From Deltaproteobacteria bacterium (GTDB taxonomy: Bacteria > UBA10199 > SBBF01), in the NCBI GenBank assembly GCA_016207765.1, contig JACQOY010000116.1, positions 1-13,459 of the forward strand: 13,459 bases of DNA, in the 5' to 3' direction. This document shows, in pieces, positions 1-5,841 of the stretch; position 1 is the stretch's first letter, and every line of letters begins with the position of its first letter. A program made the position numbers and the translations under genes. The notes under the pieces are model-generated. The model was not told the DNA's origin. It made no database searches and was given only the letters and a program-made list of their open reading frames with translations.

Positions 1-125
1 CTCCAGAAGGGATGCTTGATCAGCTTTTCCTGAATGGGCTTGCTCAAAAGGTGGATCTTGTCATCGGGAAGCGCCAGCCGCTTTTCCAGAATGGATTTCC
101 GTAATTCTTCTTTGGTCTGATTCAT
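1..125 (-). CDS. fau: 5-formyltetrahydrofolate cyclo-ligase, N-terminal part (runs off the window)
   Basis: This is the 5' end (41 codons) of a gene that continues beyond base 1. The peptide begins MNQTKEELRKSILEKRLALP, matching the N-terminal pattern of 5-formyl-THF cyclo-ligases: a Lys/Leu-Arg helix followed by a conserved Arg about 7 residues on, then a segment ending in HPFW. The enzyme converts 5-formyl-THF to 5,10-methenyl-THF with ATP in the cytoplasm. Position supports the call: in proteobacteria this gene commonly lies just downstream of 6S RNA and zapA, which is the order seen here. A second in-frame ATG lies 6 bp upstream (131). Neither start has a Shine-Dalgarno sequence. The catalytic part is outside the window, so the call rests on about 40 residues plus context. 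Confidence 0.75.
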   Translation of the reverse strand, partial: MNQTKEELRKSILEKRLALPDDKIHLLSKPIQEKLIKHPFW

Positions 126-152
126 CGGCATTTGCAGAAAAAATCTTTAAAG

Positions 153-270
153 GTTGCTGATAAGACCCCGGATGCAAGGCGGCCGACGAGACCCGACCGA
201 GACGTACTTCAAGTACGTCGCAGGGAGCGGACGAGGAGGCCAACGTAGCAGATGGGGTCTTAGCGACAAC
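153..270. repeat. 118 bp imperfect palindromic repeat between 6S RNA and the cyclo-ligase gene
   Basis: The outer ends are inverted copies: GTTG..TAAGACCCC at 153-169 and GGGGTCTTA..CAAC at 254-270. The centre is a perfect 9 bp palindrome around one base, GACGTACTT-C-AAGTACGTC (201-219). The arms between are imperfectly complementary, so the stretch can fold into one long hairpin. It codes for nothing recognisable. From memory, palindromes of this style (GATGCAAGGC.., central ACGTACTT/AAGTACGT, ..CAGATGGGGT) are dispersed in deltaproteobacterial genomes. I infer a REP- or MITE-like non-autonomous repeat, unverified. It lies in the transcript leader of the cyclo-ligase gene. Confidence 0.75.
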
Positions 271-280
271 CGTGAGTGAC

Positions 281-295
281 AAAAAAATCCCCGCC
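281..295 (-). terminator. U-tract at the 6S RNA 3' end
   Basis: The 3' arm of the 6S closing stem runs directly into seven T on the transcribed strand (287-281). The stem plus U-tract could terminate transcription or mark the mature 3' end. Read-through into the cyclo-ligase gene would still be needed unless that gene has its own promoter. Confidence 0.45.
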
Positions 296-480
296 ATAAG
301 GCCGTTAGGACGGTTATTATTTTTGAACCCTGATATTGATCAGGTGGGAGCCATTTTACCCCTTTAGGCTTCCCTCCGCCTTGCGACGGAGGACATGCAC
401 ACCAGGGCAAGAGACAGCCCCCATATTAATTCTATCGGTTCTAAAATAATGTAACCCCCCTCGCACCAGGCAGGGATTTT
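284..480 (-). ncRNA. ssrS: 6S RNA (RNA polymerase sigma-70 holoenzyme regulator)
   Basis: 6S RNA mimics an open promoter and sequesters the housekeeping RNA polymerase holoenzyme. Evidence is structural and positional. A 12 bp closing stem (one G-U) pairs AAAATCCCTGCC (480-469) with GGCGGGGATTTT (295-284). Inside is a long interrupted rod. The apical hairpin at 373-392 has an 8 bp stem with a GCAA loop on the transcribed strand. The GGTGTGCATG and GAAGCCTAAA segments resemble the E. coli 6S segments GGTGAGCATG and GAAGCCTTAA. The length of about 195 nt is close to the usual 180-200. It sits between zapA and the cyclo-ligase gene, the classical location. Its 5' end overlaps the zapA stop codon, so it is probably processed from the zapA transcript or made from a promoter inside zapA; I see no clear promoter. 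Confidence 0.85.
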
Positions 481-781
481 ACATTCTTTCTTTTTTTAAC
501 TCCGGCTGGGCAACTTCCTTGCCGGAAAGCAATTCTTTAAACCGGGCAACCCACCCCCGGACCTTTTCCGAATGCCCACGTCTCTCGTTGAAGAGATCTT
601 CCGCAATATTCAGCGCCGCCAAGATGGCGACGTTGGCCGTGGAGATCGCCTTTTTGCTTGTTACGATCTCGTGCATTCTCTTATTAACATAATCGGCCAC
701 TTTTTTCACCTGTTTTTCATCACCATCACTTTTGATGGTCAAGGGCTGGTTTAAAATCGTCAGGTCGTAGGATTTTTTCAT
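479..781 (-). CDS. zapA: Cell division protein ZapA
   Basis: ZapA binds FtsZ filaments and promotes their bundling in the cytoplasmic Z-ring. The 100-residue protein has the family layout. An N-terminal FtsZ-associated segment (KSYDLTILNQPLTIKSDGDE) is followed by the helix containing VKKVADYVNKRM, the short alpha segment STANVAILAALNIAEDLF, and a charged coiled-coil tail. Length and motif order match the family. The ATG at 781 has no Shine-Dalgarno sequence, and a strong promoter-like sequence ends only 12 bp upstream, implying a leader of a few bases. It follows rluB by 60 bp, and 6S RNA begins at its stop codon. Confidence 0.92.
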   Translation of the reverse strand: MKKSYDLTILNQPLTIKSDGDEKQVKKVADYVNKRMHEIVTSKKAISTANVAILAALNIAEDLFNERRGHSEKVRGWVARFKELLSGKEVAQPELKKERM

Positions 782-793
782 GGCTTGGGAGGA

Positions 794-823
794 AATATAG
801 GGAAGAGGCTATTTTTTTGTCAA
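794..823 (-). promoter_or_regulatory. Promoter-like sequence for zapA / 6S RNA
   Basis: A perfect -35 hexamer TTGACA (823-818) is followed after 18 bp by TATATT (799-794). The predicted start near 787 would leave only about 6 nt before the zapA ATG at 781. It sits 18 bp downstream of the rluB stop codon, so zapA may also be transcribed from the upstream operon. Confidence 0.6.
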
Positions 824-841
824 GCTATAAAGCGCCGGTTT

Positions 842-1582
842 TCAGATGTTTAAGCTAAGAGACTTGACAATCTCCTTTCGACTTAACAAACGCCATCCGC
901 CGTACGGGATGTTTTTTAATTTGAACGGGCCGTAAGAGGTCCGTACGAGGGTGCGGACAGTGAGACCCACTTTTTCGCACATTCGGCGGATCTGCCGGTT
1001 GCGCCCCTCTTCCAGTTCGATCTTAAGCCAGACCGATTTGGGATTTTCCTGGACGATTTCCGCCAAAAGGACGGAGGCGCGTCGGCCGGAGCCCGGCTGG
1101 CCGTCATCGAGCATGACGCCGTGAATGAGACGTTCGATCTGGCGCGGCGTGGGACGAGGCTGGACCTTTACTTCGTACGTTTTGCGGACATGAAATTGCG
1201 GATGCGAGAGTTTTTGTGCAAGAGAGCCGTCATTGGTCAACAAAAGAAGCCCTTCCGAATCGTAATCGAGCCTCCCCACCGGTTTGAGGATTCCGAATTG
1301 CCTGGGCAAATAGTCGTAAACCGTTTTCCGCCCCTCCGGATCGTCACGCGTCACCATACACCGGCGCGGTTTGTGGAGCAAAACATAATGATAAGCCGGA
1401 TGGGCAATAACCGGTTTGCCCCCGACAGTGATGCGCGAGGAATCGGCATCGACCTTGGTCCCCAAAACGGTGATTTTTTTGCCGTCAACGATCACCTTCC
1501 CCTGGGCGATCAGTTCCTCGGCGTGGCGACGGGAATAATGGCCGGACCGGGCAATGATTTTTTGGAGGCGTTCGAGGGGCAT
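842..1582 (-). CDS. rluB: 23S rRNA pseudouridine synthase, RsuA/RluB family
   Basis: Isomerises a uridine in 23S rRNA (helix 89 region, by RluB homology) to pseudouridine. The 246-residue protein has an N-terminal S4 RNA-binding domain (about 1-60; LQKIIARSGHYSRRHAEELI), then the RsuA/RluB/E/F catalytic domain. The catalytic motif is GRLDYDSEGLLLLTND, with Asp at about 106. The C-terminal signature is EGRNRQIRRMCEKVGL. It is distinguished from RsuA mainly by position after scpB, the usual place of rluB. The start codon directly follows the scpB stop (TAAATG, no gap) and lacks a Shine-Dalgarno sequence, so translation is probably coupled to scpB. Confidence 0.93.
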   Translation of the reverse strand: MPLERLQKIIARSGHYSRRHAEELIAQGKVIVDGKKITVLGTKVDADSSRITVGGKPVIAHPAYHYVLLHKPRRCMVTRDDPEGRKTVYDYLPRQFGILKPVGRLDYDSEGLLLLTNDGSLAQKLSHPQFHVRKTYEVKVQPRPTPRQIERLIHGVMLDDGQPGSGRRASVLLAEIVQENPKSVWLKIELEEGRNRQIRRMCEKVGLTVRTLVRTSYGPFKLKNIPYGGWRLLSRKEIVKSLSLNI

Positions 1583-2539
1583 TTATTCTTTGTGGATTGT
1601 CTCCTCGACAGGCAGATTTTCCTCCGAAGCCGCCGGCAGGGCCGGAGCCGCCGGCGATTTTTCTTCTTCGTGAGCAAAAATGTTTTTTTCCAGATCACGC
1701 AAGCTTCGCAAGGAATTTTCCAAATCCTCGATCAGTTCGTGGGAACCCTCGTCCTCTCCCTCCAAGGCGGGCTCGTCATTCGCTTCCTCAAAGGAGGATT
1801 CGGTGATTTCATCAGCCCCTCCGGCTGGAGAGGGGCTTCCCTGATCGGTCAACTCCAGATCCTTCAAGGTGGGGAGATCCGAAAGGGATTGAAGCCCAAA
1901 TATCTCAAGAAAGGCAACGGTCGTCCCGTAAAGAATCGGCCGCCCCGGTTCCTCGCTCCTCCCCACCACACGCACAAGATTCCGTTCCATGAGGGTTCTC
2001 AACACACTGCCGCTTTCCACTCCACGGATTTCCTCCACCTTGGCACGGCTCACCGGTTGCTGGTAAGCGACCATCGCCAATGTTTCAAGGGCAGGGGCGG
2101 AAAGACGGTTGGGAGGGGTTTTATAGAGGGCTTTGACAAAGGGCAACACCTCGGGCCGTGTGCGATACTGAAATCCTTTGGCCACCTCCACCAGCTCAAA
2201 ACCGCGTCCCGGCGTCTCCAAAGATTCCCTGGTCATTTCAAGCAGACAGTCCCTGATTTCCCCCTTCGAAACCTCCTCCTTAAGCCGATTTTGCATCTGT
2301 TGGATCTGGGCCAAGGGGTCAATTTCAGGGGCAGGCAAAGCCCCCTCCACCCCGCGTTGCGGGGTTGGAGCCTCCCCCTCCATGAAGTGGTCCTTTAGGG
2401 CACCGCTCGCATTCGCTCGCTGGTTAATTCCTTGTTGTCCCACGCCGTCGATGATCTTTTTCAAGTCGGATACCGTCAAGGGTTCGGTGGACATAAACAA
2501 CAACGATCCCAAAATTCCCCTCAATTCGTTTTTTTCCAT
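1583..2539 (-). CDS. scpB: Segregation and condensation protein B (ScpB), enlarged
   Basis: ScpB dimers bind ScpA and complete the SMC condensin that compacts and segregates the chromosome. The family core is clear: GILGSLLFMSTEPLTVSDL at the N-terminus, then FELVEVAKGFQYRTRPE, LSAPALETLAMVAYQQPVSR, EEIRGVESGSVLRTL, and EEPGRPILYGTTVAFLEIFG. I start it at ATG 2539 because AGAGGGAG lies 5 bp upstream; a GTG at 2545 would overlap that site. At 318 residues it is much longer than the usual 180-220. Two additions explain this: about 40 extra residues near 33-75 in the first winged helix, encoded by palindromic DNA, and an acidic Glu/Pro/Ala-rich tail from about residue 232 to the end. The tail probably is disordered. 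Confidence 0.93.
   Translation of the reverse strand: MEKNELRGILGSLLFMSTEPLTVSDLKKIIDGVGQQGINQRANASGALKDHFMEGEAPTPQRGVEGALPAPEIDPLAQIQQMQNRLKEEVSKGEIRDCLLEMTRESLETPGRGFELVEVAKGFQYRTRPEVLPFVKALYKTPPNRLSAPALETLAMVAYQQPVSRAKVEEIRGVESGSVLRTLMERNLVRVVGRSEEPGRPILYGTTVAFLEIFGLQSLSDLPTLKDLELTDQGSPSPAGGADEITESSFEEANDEPALEGEDEGSHELIEDLENSLRSLRDLEKNIFAHEEEKSPAAPALPAASEENLPVEETIHKE
1816..1835. repeat. Small palindrome in the scpB tail
   Basis: CCCCTCC-GGCT-GGAGAGGGG can form a 6 bp stem with a further two inner pairs. It encodes part of the GSPSPAGG stretch of the ScpB tail. The sequence style is like the palindrome in trmB at 8503-8526. It is short enough to be chance. Confidence 0.35.
2345..2370. repeat. 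Hairpin repeat inside the scpB insertion
   Basis: CTCCACCCCGC (2345-2355) and GCGGGGTTGGAG (2359-2370) are inverted around a 3-base loop, giving an 11 bp stem with one bulged base. It lies in frame and encodes about residues 57-65 of ScpB, inside a segment with no counterpart in ordinary ScpB. The surrounding 2315-2440 also has low-complexity inverted GC-rich runs such as GCTCGCATTCGCTCGC, suggesting the whole insert is repeat-derived. Confidence 0.6.
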
Positions 2540-2551
2540 AAACACTCCCTC

Positions 2552-3304
2552 TTATTGATACGATTCTTCGCCCGCCTTCACCGGCACCGTCGTCTCCTCC
2601 ACCTCCATGCACCTTTTGATCCGGATCGCGCCGCGTTCTTCCATCTGGTAAATTTTGATCATCTTCAGCCGGGCCATTTCGAGGATGGCCAGAAAACTGA
2701 CGACCAATTCCCCGCGGGTAATTTCCGAGACAAAAAGAGATTCAAACGGAAGGCTTTCGACATTTTTTAATTGTTCGAGAATCTCGTAGATACGGTCAGT
2801 CACCGAAATCCGGTCGGTTTCCACTTCGTGCGCCTTGTCTTTTGGCGCCTTTTTTAAAATTTCATGAAAGGCCTTAAGCAGGGCAAACGGTTCAACCTCC
2901 AGCAACTCCTCCTCCCCCGTCTGGTCCTCGGGCGGGGGGCTTTTCGGCCTTTTGAAAACATCGCGATTCAAAAGTTTCCGGCCGATCAGCCAGTGGGCCG
3001 CCAGTTTGTAGCGCTGATATTCCATGAGGCGGGCCATCAGATCGGCGCGCGGATCTTCCTCCTCCTCGCCCGATTCCGCATCGCGGTGGACCAACAGGCG
3101 GGACTTGATGTGGGCCAGCTCCGAGGCCATGAGGATGAACTCGCCCGCAATGTCGATGTCCAGCTCGTTCATCAGATCAAGGTATTCATTGTATTGATTG
3201 AGAATCAGCGTGATGGGAATGTCCGAAATACTCAGCTCATTCTTGTGAATGAGGTGAAGCAAAAGGTCCAGTGGTCCTTCAAAGATTTCGAGGTTGATTT
3301 TCAT
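2552..3304 (-). CDS. scpA: Segregation and condensation protein A (ScpA)
   Basis: This is the kleisin subunit that bridges SMC heads and carries the ScpB dimer. The N-terminus has the family signature LEIFEGPLDLLLHLIHKNEL, followed by the ISDIPI and LDIDIAGEFILMASELAHIKSRLL segments (about residues 1-75). A charged linker (about 75-165, including a Glu-rich run) leads to a C-terminal winged-helix segment ending near LAILEMARLKMIKIYQ. The 250-residue length is typical. The ATG is 3 bp after the trpS stop, with only a weak GGGA upstream. Its TAA overlaps the scpB ribosome-binding region, so the three genes are one translational unit. Confidence 0.95.
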   Translation of the reverse strand: MKINLEIFEGPLDLLLHLIHKNELSISDIPITLILNQYNEYLDLMNELDIDIAGEFILMASELAHIKSRLLVHRDAESGEEEEDPRADLMARLMEYQRYKLAAHWLIGRKLLNRDVFKRPKSPPPEDQTGEEELLEVEPFALLKAFHEILKKAPKDKAHEVETDRISVTDRIYEILEQLKNVESLPFESLFVSEITRGELVVSFLAILEMARLKMIKIYQMEERGAIRIKRCMEVEETTVPVKAGEESYQ

Positions 3305-3307
3305 GTT

Positions 3308-4300
3308 CTAGAGTCCCATCGCCTCGTTTGCCTCTTCGAGCGTCTTCCGGGCGACCCCACGGGCGCTGGAGGCCCCGTCATCCAATATTTCCTGCACCTT
3401 TTTCGGCTTTTTGGCAATATCCCCCCGGCGTTCCCGAAACAACGCCAGGCTTTCGTTCATGCTTTTCACCAATATTTTCTTGCAGTCGACACAGCCTATC
3501 CCGGCCGTTCGGCAGTCGGCGTCGATTTGTTTCAGGGCATCCGGGTGGGTTGAGAGTTTGTGATACGAAAAAATCGTGCAGACATCCGGATTACCGGGAT
3601 CCTGCCGCCGGATCCGCGCCGGATCGGTGATACAGTTCATCAATTTTTTGGTCGCTTCGGGTTCGGAATCGGACAGATAGACGCAGTTATCGTAGCTCTT
3701 CGACATTTTTCGCCCGTCGGTTCCCGGAAGTTTTGGCGTCTGGGTGAGAAGCGATTGCGGCTCCGGGAAAAGCTCCCCGTAGAGAAAATTGAAACGCCGG
3801 ACAACTTCACGCGATAATTCGATGTGCGCCACCTGGTCCTGCCCCACCGGCACTTTTGTCGCCTTGTAGATAGCCACGTCGGCCGTCTGGAGAAGCGGAT
3901 AACCCAAAAAGCCGTAAGTCGAGAGATCCTTTCCGGTCAGCTCTTGCTGGAGTTCCTTGTAGCTGGGAACCCTCTCCAGCCAACCCAGAGGCGTAATCAT
4001 CGAAAAAAGGAGGTGCAGTTCGGCATGTTCGGGAACGCGCGACTGAACAAACAACACCGCCTTTTCGGGGTTGATCCCCGCCGCCAGCCAGTCGATGACC
4101 ATTTCGGCAAGCCAGCCCTGGATCTCCTTGATATTGGCGTATTCGGTGGTAAGGGCATGCCAATCGGCCACAAAGAAATAACAGCGCGATTCCTTTTGCA
4201 AACGCTCCCAGTTTTTAAGCACCCCGAAGAAATGGCCGAGGTGAAGCCTCCCTGTAGGTCGCATGCCGGAGACGATTATTTCCTGTTTTTTTGCAACCAT
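3308..4300 (-). CDS. trpS: Tryptophanyl-tRNA synthetase
   Basis: Charges tRNA-Trp with tryptophan in the cytoplasm (class I synthetase, dimer). The 330-residue length fits the bacterial family. The ATP-binding HIGH-type motif is GRLHLGHF (about 17-24). The KMSKS loop is perfect in DGRKMSKSYDN (198-202). The segment FLGYPLLQTADVAIYKA and the VGQDQVAHIELSREV segment form the tryptophan/ATP pocket in the family. The C-terminal region carries the usual GIGCVDCKK motif. The ATG at 4300 lacks a close Shine-Dalgarno sequence. Its predicted transcript start is about 28 nt upstream. It is the first gene of the tight trpS-scpA-scpB-rluB group. Confidence 0.97.
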   Translation of the reverse strand: MVAKKQEIIVSGMRPTGRLHLGHFFGVLKNWERLQKESRCYFFVADWHALTTEYANIKEIQGWLAEMVIDWLAAGINPEKAVLFVQSRVPEHAELHLLFSMITPLGWLERVPSYKELQQELTGKDLSTYGFLGYPLLQTADVAIYKATKVPVGQDQVAHIELSREVVRRFNFLYGELFPEPQSLLTQTPKLPGTDGRKMSKSYDNCVYLSDSEPEATKKLMNCITDPARIRRQDPGNPDVCTIFSYHKLSTHPDALKQIDADCRTAGIGCVDCKKILVKSMNESLALFRERRGDIAKKPKKVQEILDDGASSARGVARKTLEEANEAMGL

Positions 4301-4334
4301 GGAGAAGAATCCAAAGCAGTCCTGCCTTGAAGGA

Positions 4335-4364
4335 AAGCTATCAGAGACATCCCTTAAGCGTCAA
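4335..4364 (-). promoter_or_regulatory. Promoter-like sequence for trpS
   Basis: TTGACG (4364-4359) is followed after 18 bp by an extended -10, TGA-TAGCTT (TAGCTT at 4340-4335). The context is nearly the same as the M50 promoter at 5730-5758: 15 of 16 bases match over CT(T/A)AACCATTGACGCT, and both have CTCTG(A/G)TAG(C/G)TT at the -10. The rest of the vapC-trpS gap (4365-4460) holds only a 6 bp inverted repeat, GACGCG/CGCGTC (4379-4398), without a T-run, so it is a poor terminator. Confidence 0.5.
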
Positions 4365-4460
4365 TGGTTAAGCCTTTAGACGCGATCCGTAACGCGTCAA
4401 GGAAGACGTTGCAAAAAGTTGGGAAGGGTCGTCACCATTGGTATGCCTTGACTCCACCGG

Positions 4461-4838
4461 TTATGGCCTGAAAATCTTAAGCCTCAACTCTTTAATTGGT
4501 TTAAAATGCTTCGCATTGCCCGTCGCCAGTTCTTCGGCGCTTTCCGCGGCCGTTGCCGCAATAATGGCATCCCCTGCGGTCAGACCACAAGACAAAGAAT
4601 ATTCCTCCAGATAAATGGCCGCCCGGTGGCCGATATTTTGAGACAGGGGAATGGTTTCGAAGCCGCACTCCTGGAGAAAATTTTTGACCGTTTCGTGCTG
4701 TTTTTTCGACTGGGCCCCCTGAAGAAGCTCCAGATAGGTATAAAGAGAAATATTCCGGACGGGCGACCCGTTAATCAACTCGGAGGCCTTTTTATTCCCC
4801 CTCTGAACCCAGATGAGAATATCGGTGTCAACGAGCAC
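4461..4838 (-). CDS. vapC: VapC-type PIN-domain ribonuclease toxin
   Basis: PIN-domain endoribonuclease, the toxin of a type II pair; family members cleave tRNA or rRNA with Mg2+. From the chosen start the protein is 125 residues: MLVDTDILIW carries the first acidic residue (D4), YTYLELLQG the glutamate (E37), and GLTAGDAIIAATA the third acid (D90). The TGNAKHF motif near 105-111 is the usual VapC C-terminal site with Asn at the fourth position. I prefer GTG 4838 because GGAGG lies 8 bp upstream and VapC proteins usually begin within 3-5 residues of this Asp. GTG 4853 is the alternative. The gene overlaps the upstream small ORF by 11 bp, as TA pairs do. Its target cannot be read from sequence. 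Confidence 0.85.
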   Translation of the reverse strand: MLVDTDILIWVQRGNKKASELINGSPVRNISLYTYLELLQGAQSKKQHETVKNFLQECGFETIPLSQNIGHRAAIYLEEYSLSCGLTAGDAIIAATAAESAEELATGNAKHFKPIKELRLKIFRP

Positions 4839-5022
4839 GATAGCGGCCTCCACGAAGCTCCCGCATAACCTGCCGCACCGGCTTGCGGCTCTTTCGCATC
4901 ATGCCGAAAAAGGGATGCTCCTGAACCTTTTTGGCGGACAGCGGGACGCCAGCCGAAACAATATAGCCCTTGGGCCTGCCGTGATACCTGCCTTTTGACG
5001 TTTTTCTCATTTTGATTGCCAT
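4828..5022 (-). CDS. Putative VapB-like antitoxin (small, atypical)
   Basis: A 64-residue basic protein directly upstream of and overlapping vapC, where the cognate antitoxin should be. Its C-terminal part (EHPFFGMMRKSRKPVRQVMRELR) recalls the HPxFGM..(D/R)..V...RxLR tail of many VapB antitoxins, the part that wraps the toxin. The N-terminal half is only about 35 residues, rich in Lys, Arg and Gly. It shows no recognisable AbrB or ribbon-helix-helix DNA-binding domain. It may be a truncated antitoxin, or one of a less known class. The ATG at 5022 has only a weak GAG upstream. It starts 44 bp after the M50 stop codon and is probably co-transcribed with it. Confidence 0.55.
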   Translation of the reverse strand: MAIKMRKTSKGRYHGRPKGYIVSAGVPLSAKKVQEHPFFGMMRKSRKPVRQVMRELRGGRYRAR

Positions 5023-5066
5023 TTTTCACTCGTTTTTCTGATTTTTTTCCCCTTAAAATTTTGATT

Positions 5067-5720
5067 TCATAACAGCAAACCCGCCACAAATTGAACCGGA
5101 TACCAGACAAGAATCCGGAACGCCCCGGTAAACATAAGAATCAACAGAAGCATAAACCCATAGCGCCCGACAAACGAATCGAAGTGATCGGCAAAGGGTT
5201 GGGGAAGAAGCCCGTAGAGCACCTTGCCGCCGTCCAACGGATGAACCGGAATCAGGTTGAAAAACGCGAGGGCCAAATTGAGATAGAAAATTTGCACCAC
5301 CGCGCCCAGGATGGTGAAGCCGTTGTAATTCAGATCGGGATGGAGCCAGCCCGGTTTGACGAGGGCAATGCCGTGAATGATCCCCGCCAGAATAAGGGCC
5401 AAAATAATGTTGCTGATCGGTCCGGCAATGGCCACATAAAAGCCATCCCTCTTCCAGTTTTTGAAGTTCCGGTAATCGACCGGAACCGGAACGCCCCAAC
5501 CGATAATAAAACCCCCCGCAAAATACCCGAAAACGGGGAGAAGCAATGTTCCAATCGGGTCCATATGGGGAAGCGGATTGAGCGTCACCCGTCCCATACG
5601 TTTGGCCGTGTTATCCCCCAACTTGCTGGCAATCAGGCCATGAGCCGACTCGTGAAAGCTCAAAGAGAACAAAAAACCCGGGAAAAAAAGGAGAAAATTG
5701 ATTAATTTTTCGGTCAACAA
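5067..5720 (-). CDS. Site-2-protease-type M50 family zinc metalloprotease
   Basis: An intramembrane zinc protease of the compact M50 (YwhC-like) group; substrates are unknown. The zinc site is HESAH at residues 23-27 in the first membrane segment. The third ligand is in NLIPVHPLDGGK (Asp about 163), the normal N-P-x-x-x-L-D-G region. Hydrophobic segments lie near 5-22, 55-78, 94-122, 136-158 and 185-215. The 217-residue length is normal. There is no ATG near the N-terminus, so the start must be TTG (5720 or 5717), with no Shine-Dalgarno sequence. A promoter-like sequence ends 9 bp upstream. In related genomes this gene often heads the trpS-scpA-scpB cluster; here the toxin-antitoxin pair sits between. 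Confidence 0.9.
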   Translation of the reverse strand: MLTEKLINFLLFFPGFLFSLSFHESAHGLIASKLGDNTAKRMGRVTLNPLPHMDPIGTLLLPVFGYFAGGFIIGWGVPVPVDYRNFKNWKRDGFYVAIAGPISNIILALILAGIIHGIALVKPGWLHPDLNYNGFTILGAVVQIFYLNLALAFFNLIPVHPLDGGKVLYGLLPQPFADHFDSFVGRYGFMLLLILMFTGAFRILVWYPVQFVAGLLL

Positions 5721-5729
5721 GTTATCACG

Positions 5730-5758
5730 AACCTACCAGAGCCCCCCGGGAGCGTCAA
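5730..5758 (-). promoter_or_regulatory. Promoter-like sequence for the M50 protease gene
   Basis: TTGACG (5758-5753), a 17 bp spacer, then an extended -10 TGG-TAGGTT (TAGGTT 5735-5730). The predicted start falls near 5723, about 3 nt before the only possible start codon (TTG 5720). The -35 context is a near copy of that before trpS. Confidence 0.45.
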
Positions 5759-5785
5759 TGGTTTAGGACCCAAAAAACGGGGTCA

Positions 5786-5814
5786 TTGCTATTTCACCAG
5801 GGGTTGGTTATTCT
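5786..5814 (+). promoter_or_regulatory. Weak promoter-like sequence for the 5842 gene
   Basis: TTGCTA, a 17 bp spacer, then TATTCT. Each hexamer matches the consensus at 4 of 6 positions. It lies in the only intergenic space upstream of the plus-strand gene, which must be transcribed from here. The divergent M50 promoter is back to back with it. Confidence 0.3.
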
Positions 5815-5841
5815 TCTTTATGCACGCGGTGGGCCACATTC

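Noticed and set aside
1121..2398. 425-codon plus-strand open frame
   Set aside because: It is antisense to rluB and scpB, both with clear family motifs and tight operon spacing. The peptide is rich in Arg, His, Gln and Phe with no recognisable domain.
2864..3553. 229-codon plus-strand open frame over scpA and trpS
   Set aside because: Antisense to two confident genes; no domain visible.
4379..4398. GACGCG..CGCGTC inverted repeat as a vapC terminator
   Set aside because: Only 6 bp, and no T-run follows on the transcribed strand.
4839..4853. Upstream GTG start for vapC
   Set aside because: Possible (GGGAG 4 bp upstream), but it puts the first catalytic Asp later than usual and increases the overlap; GTG 4838 has GGAGG at better spacing.
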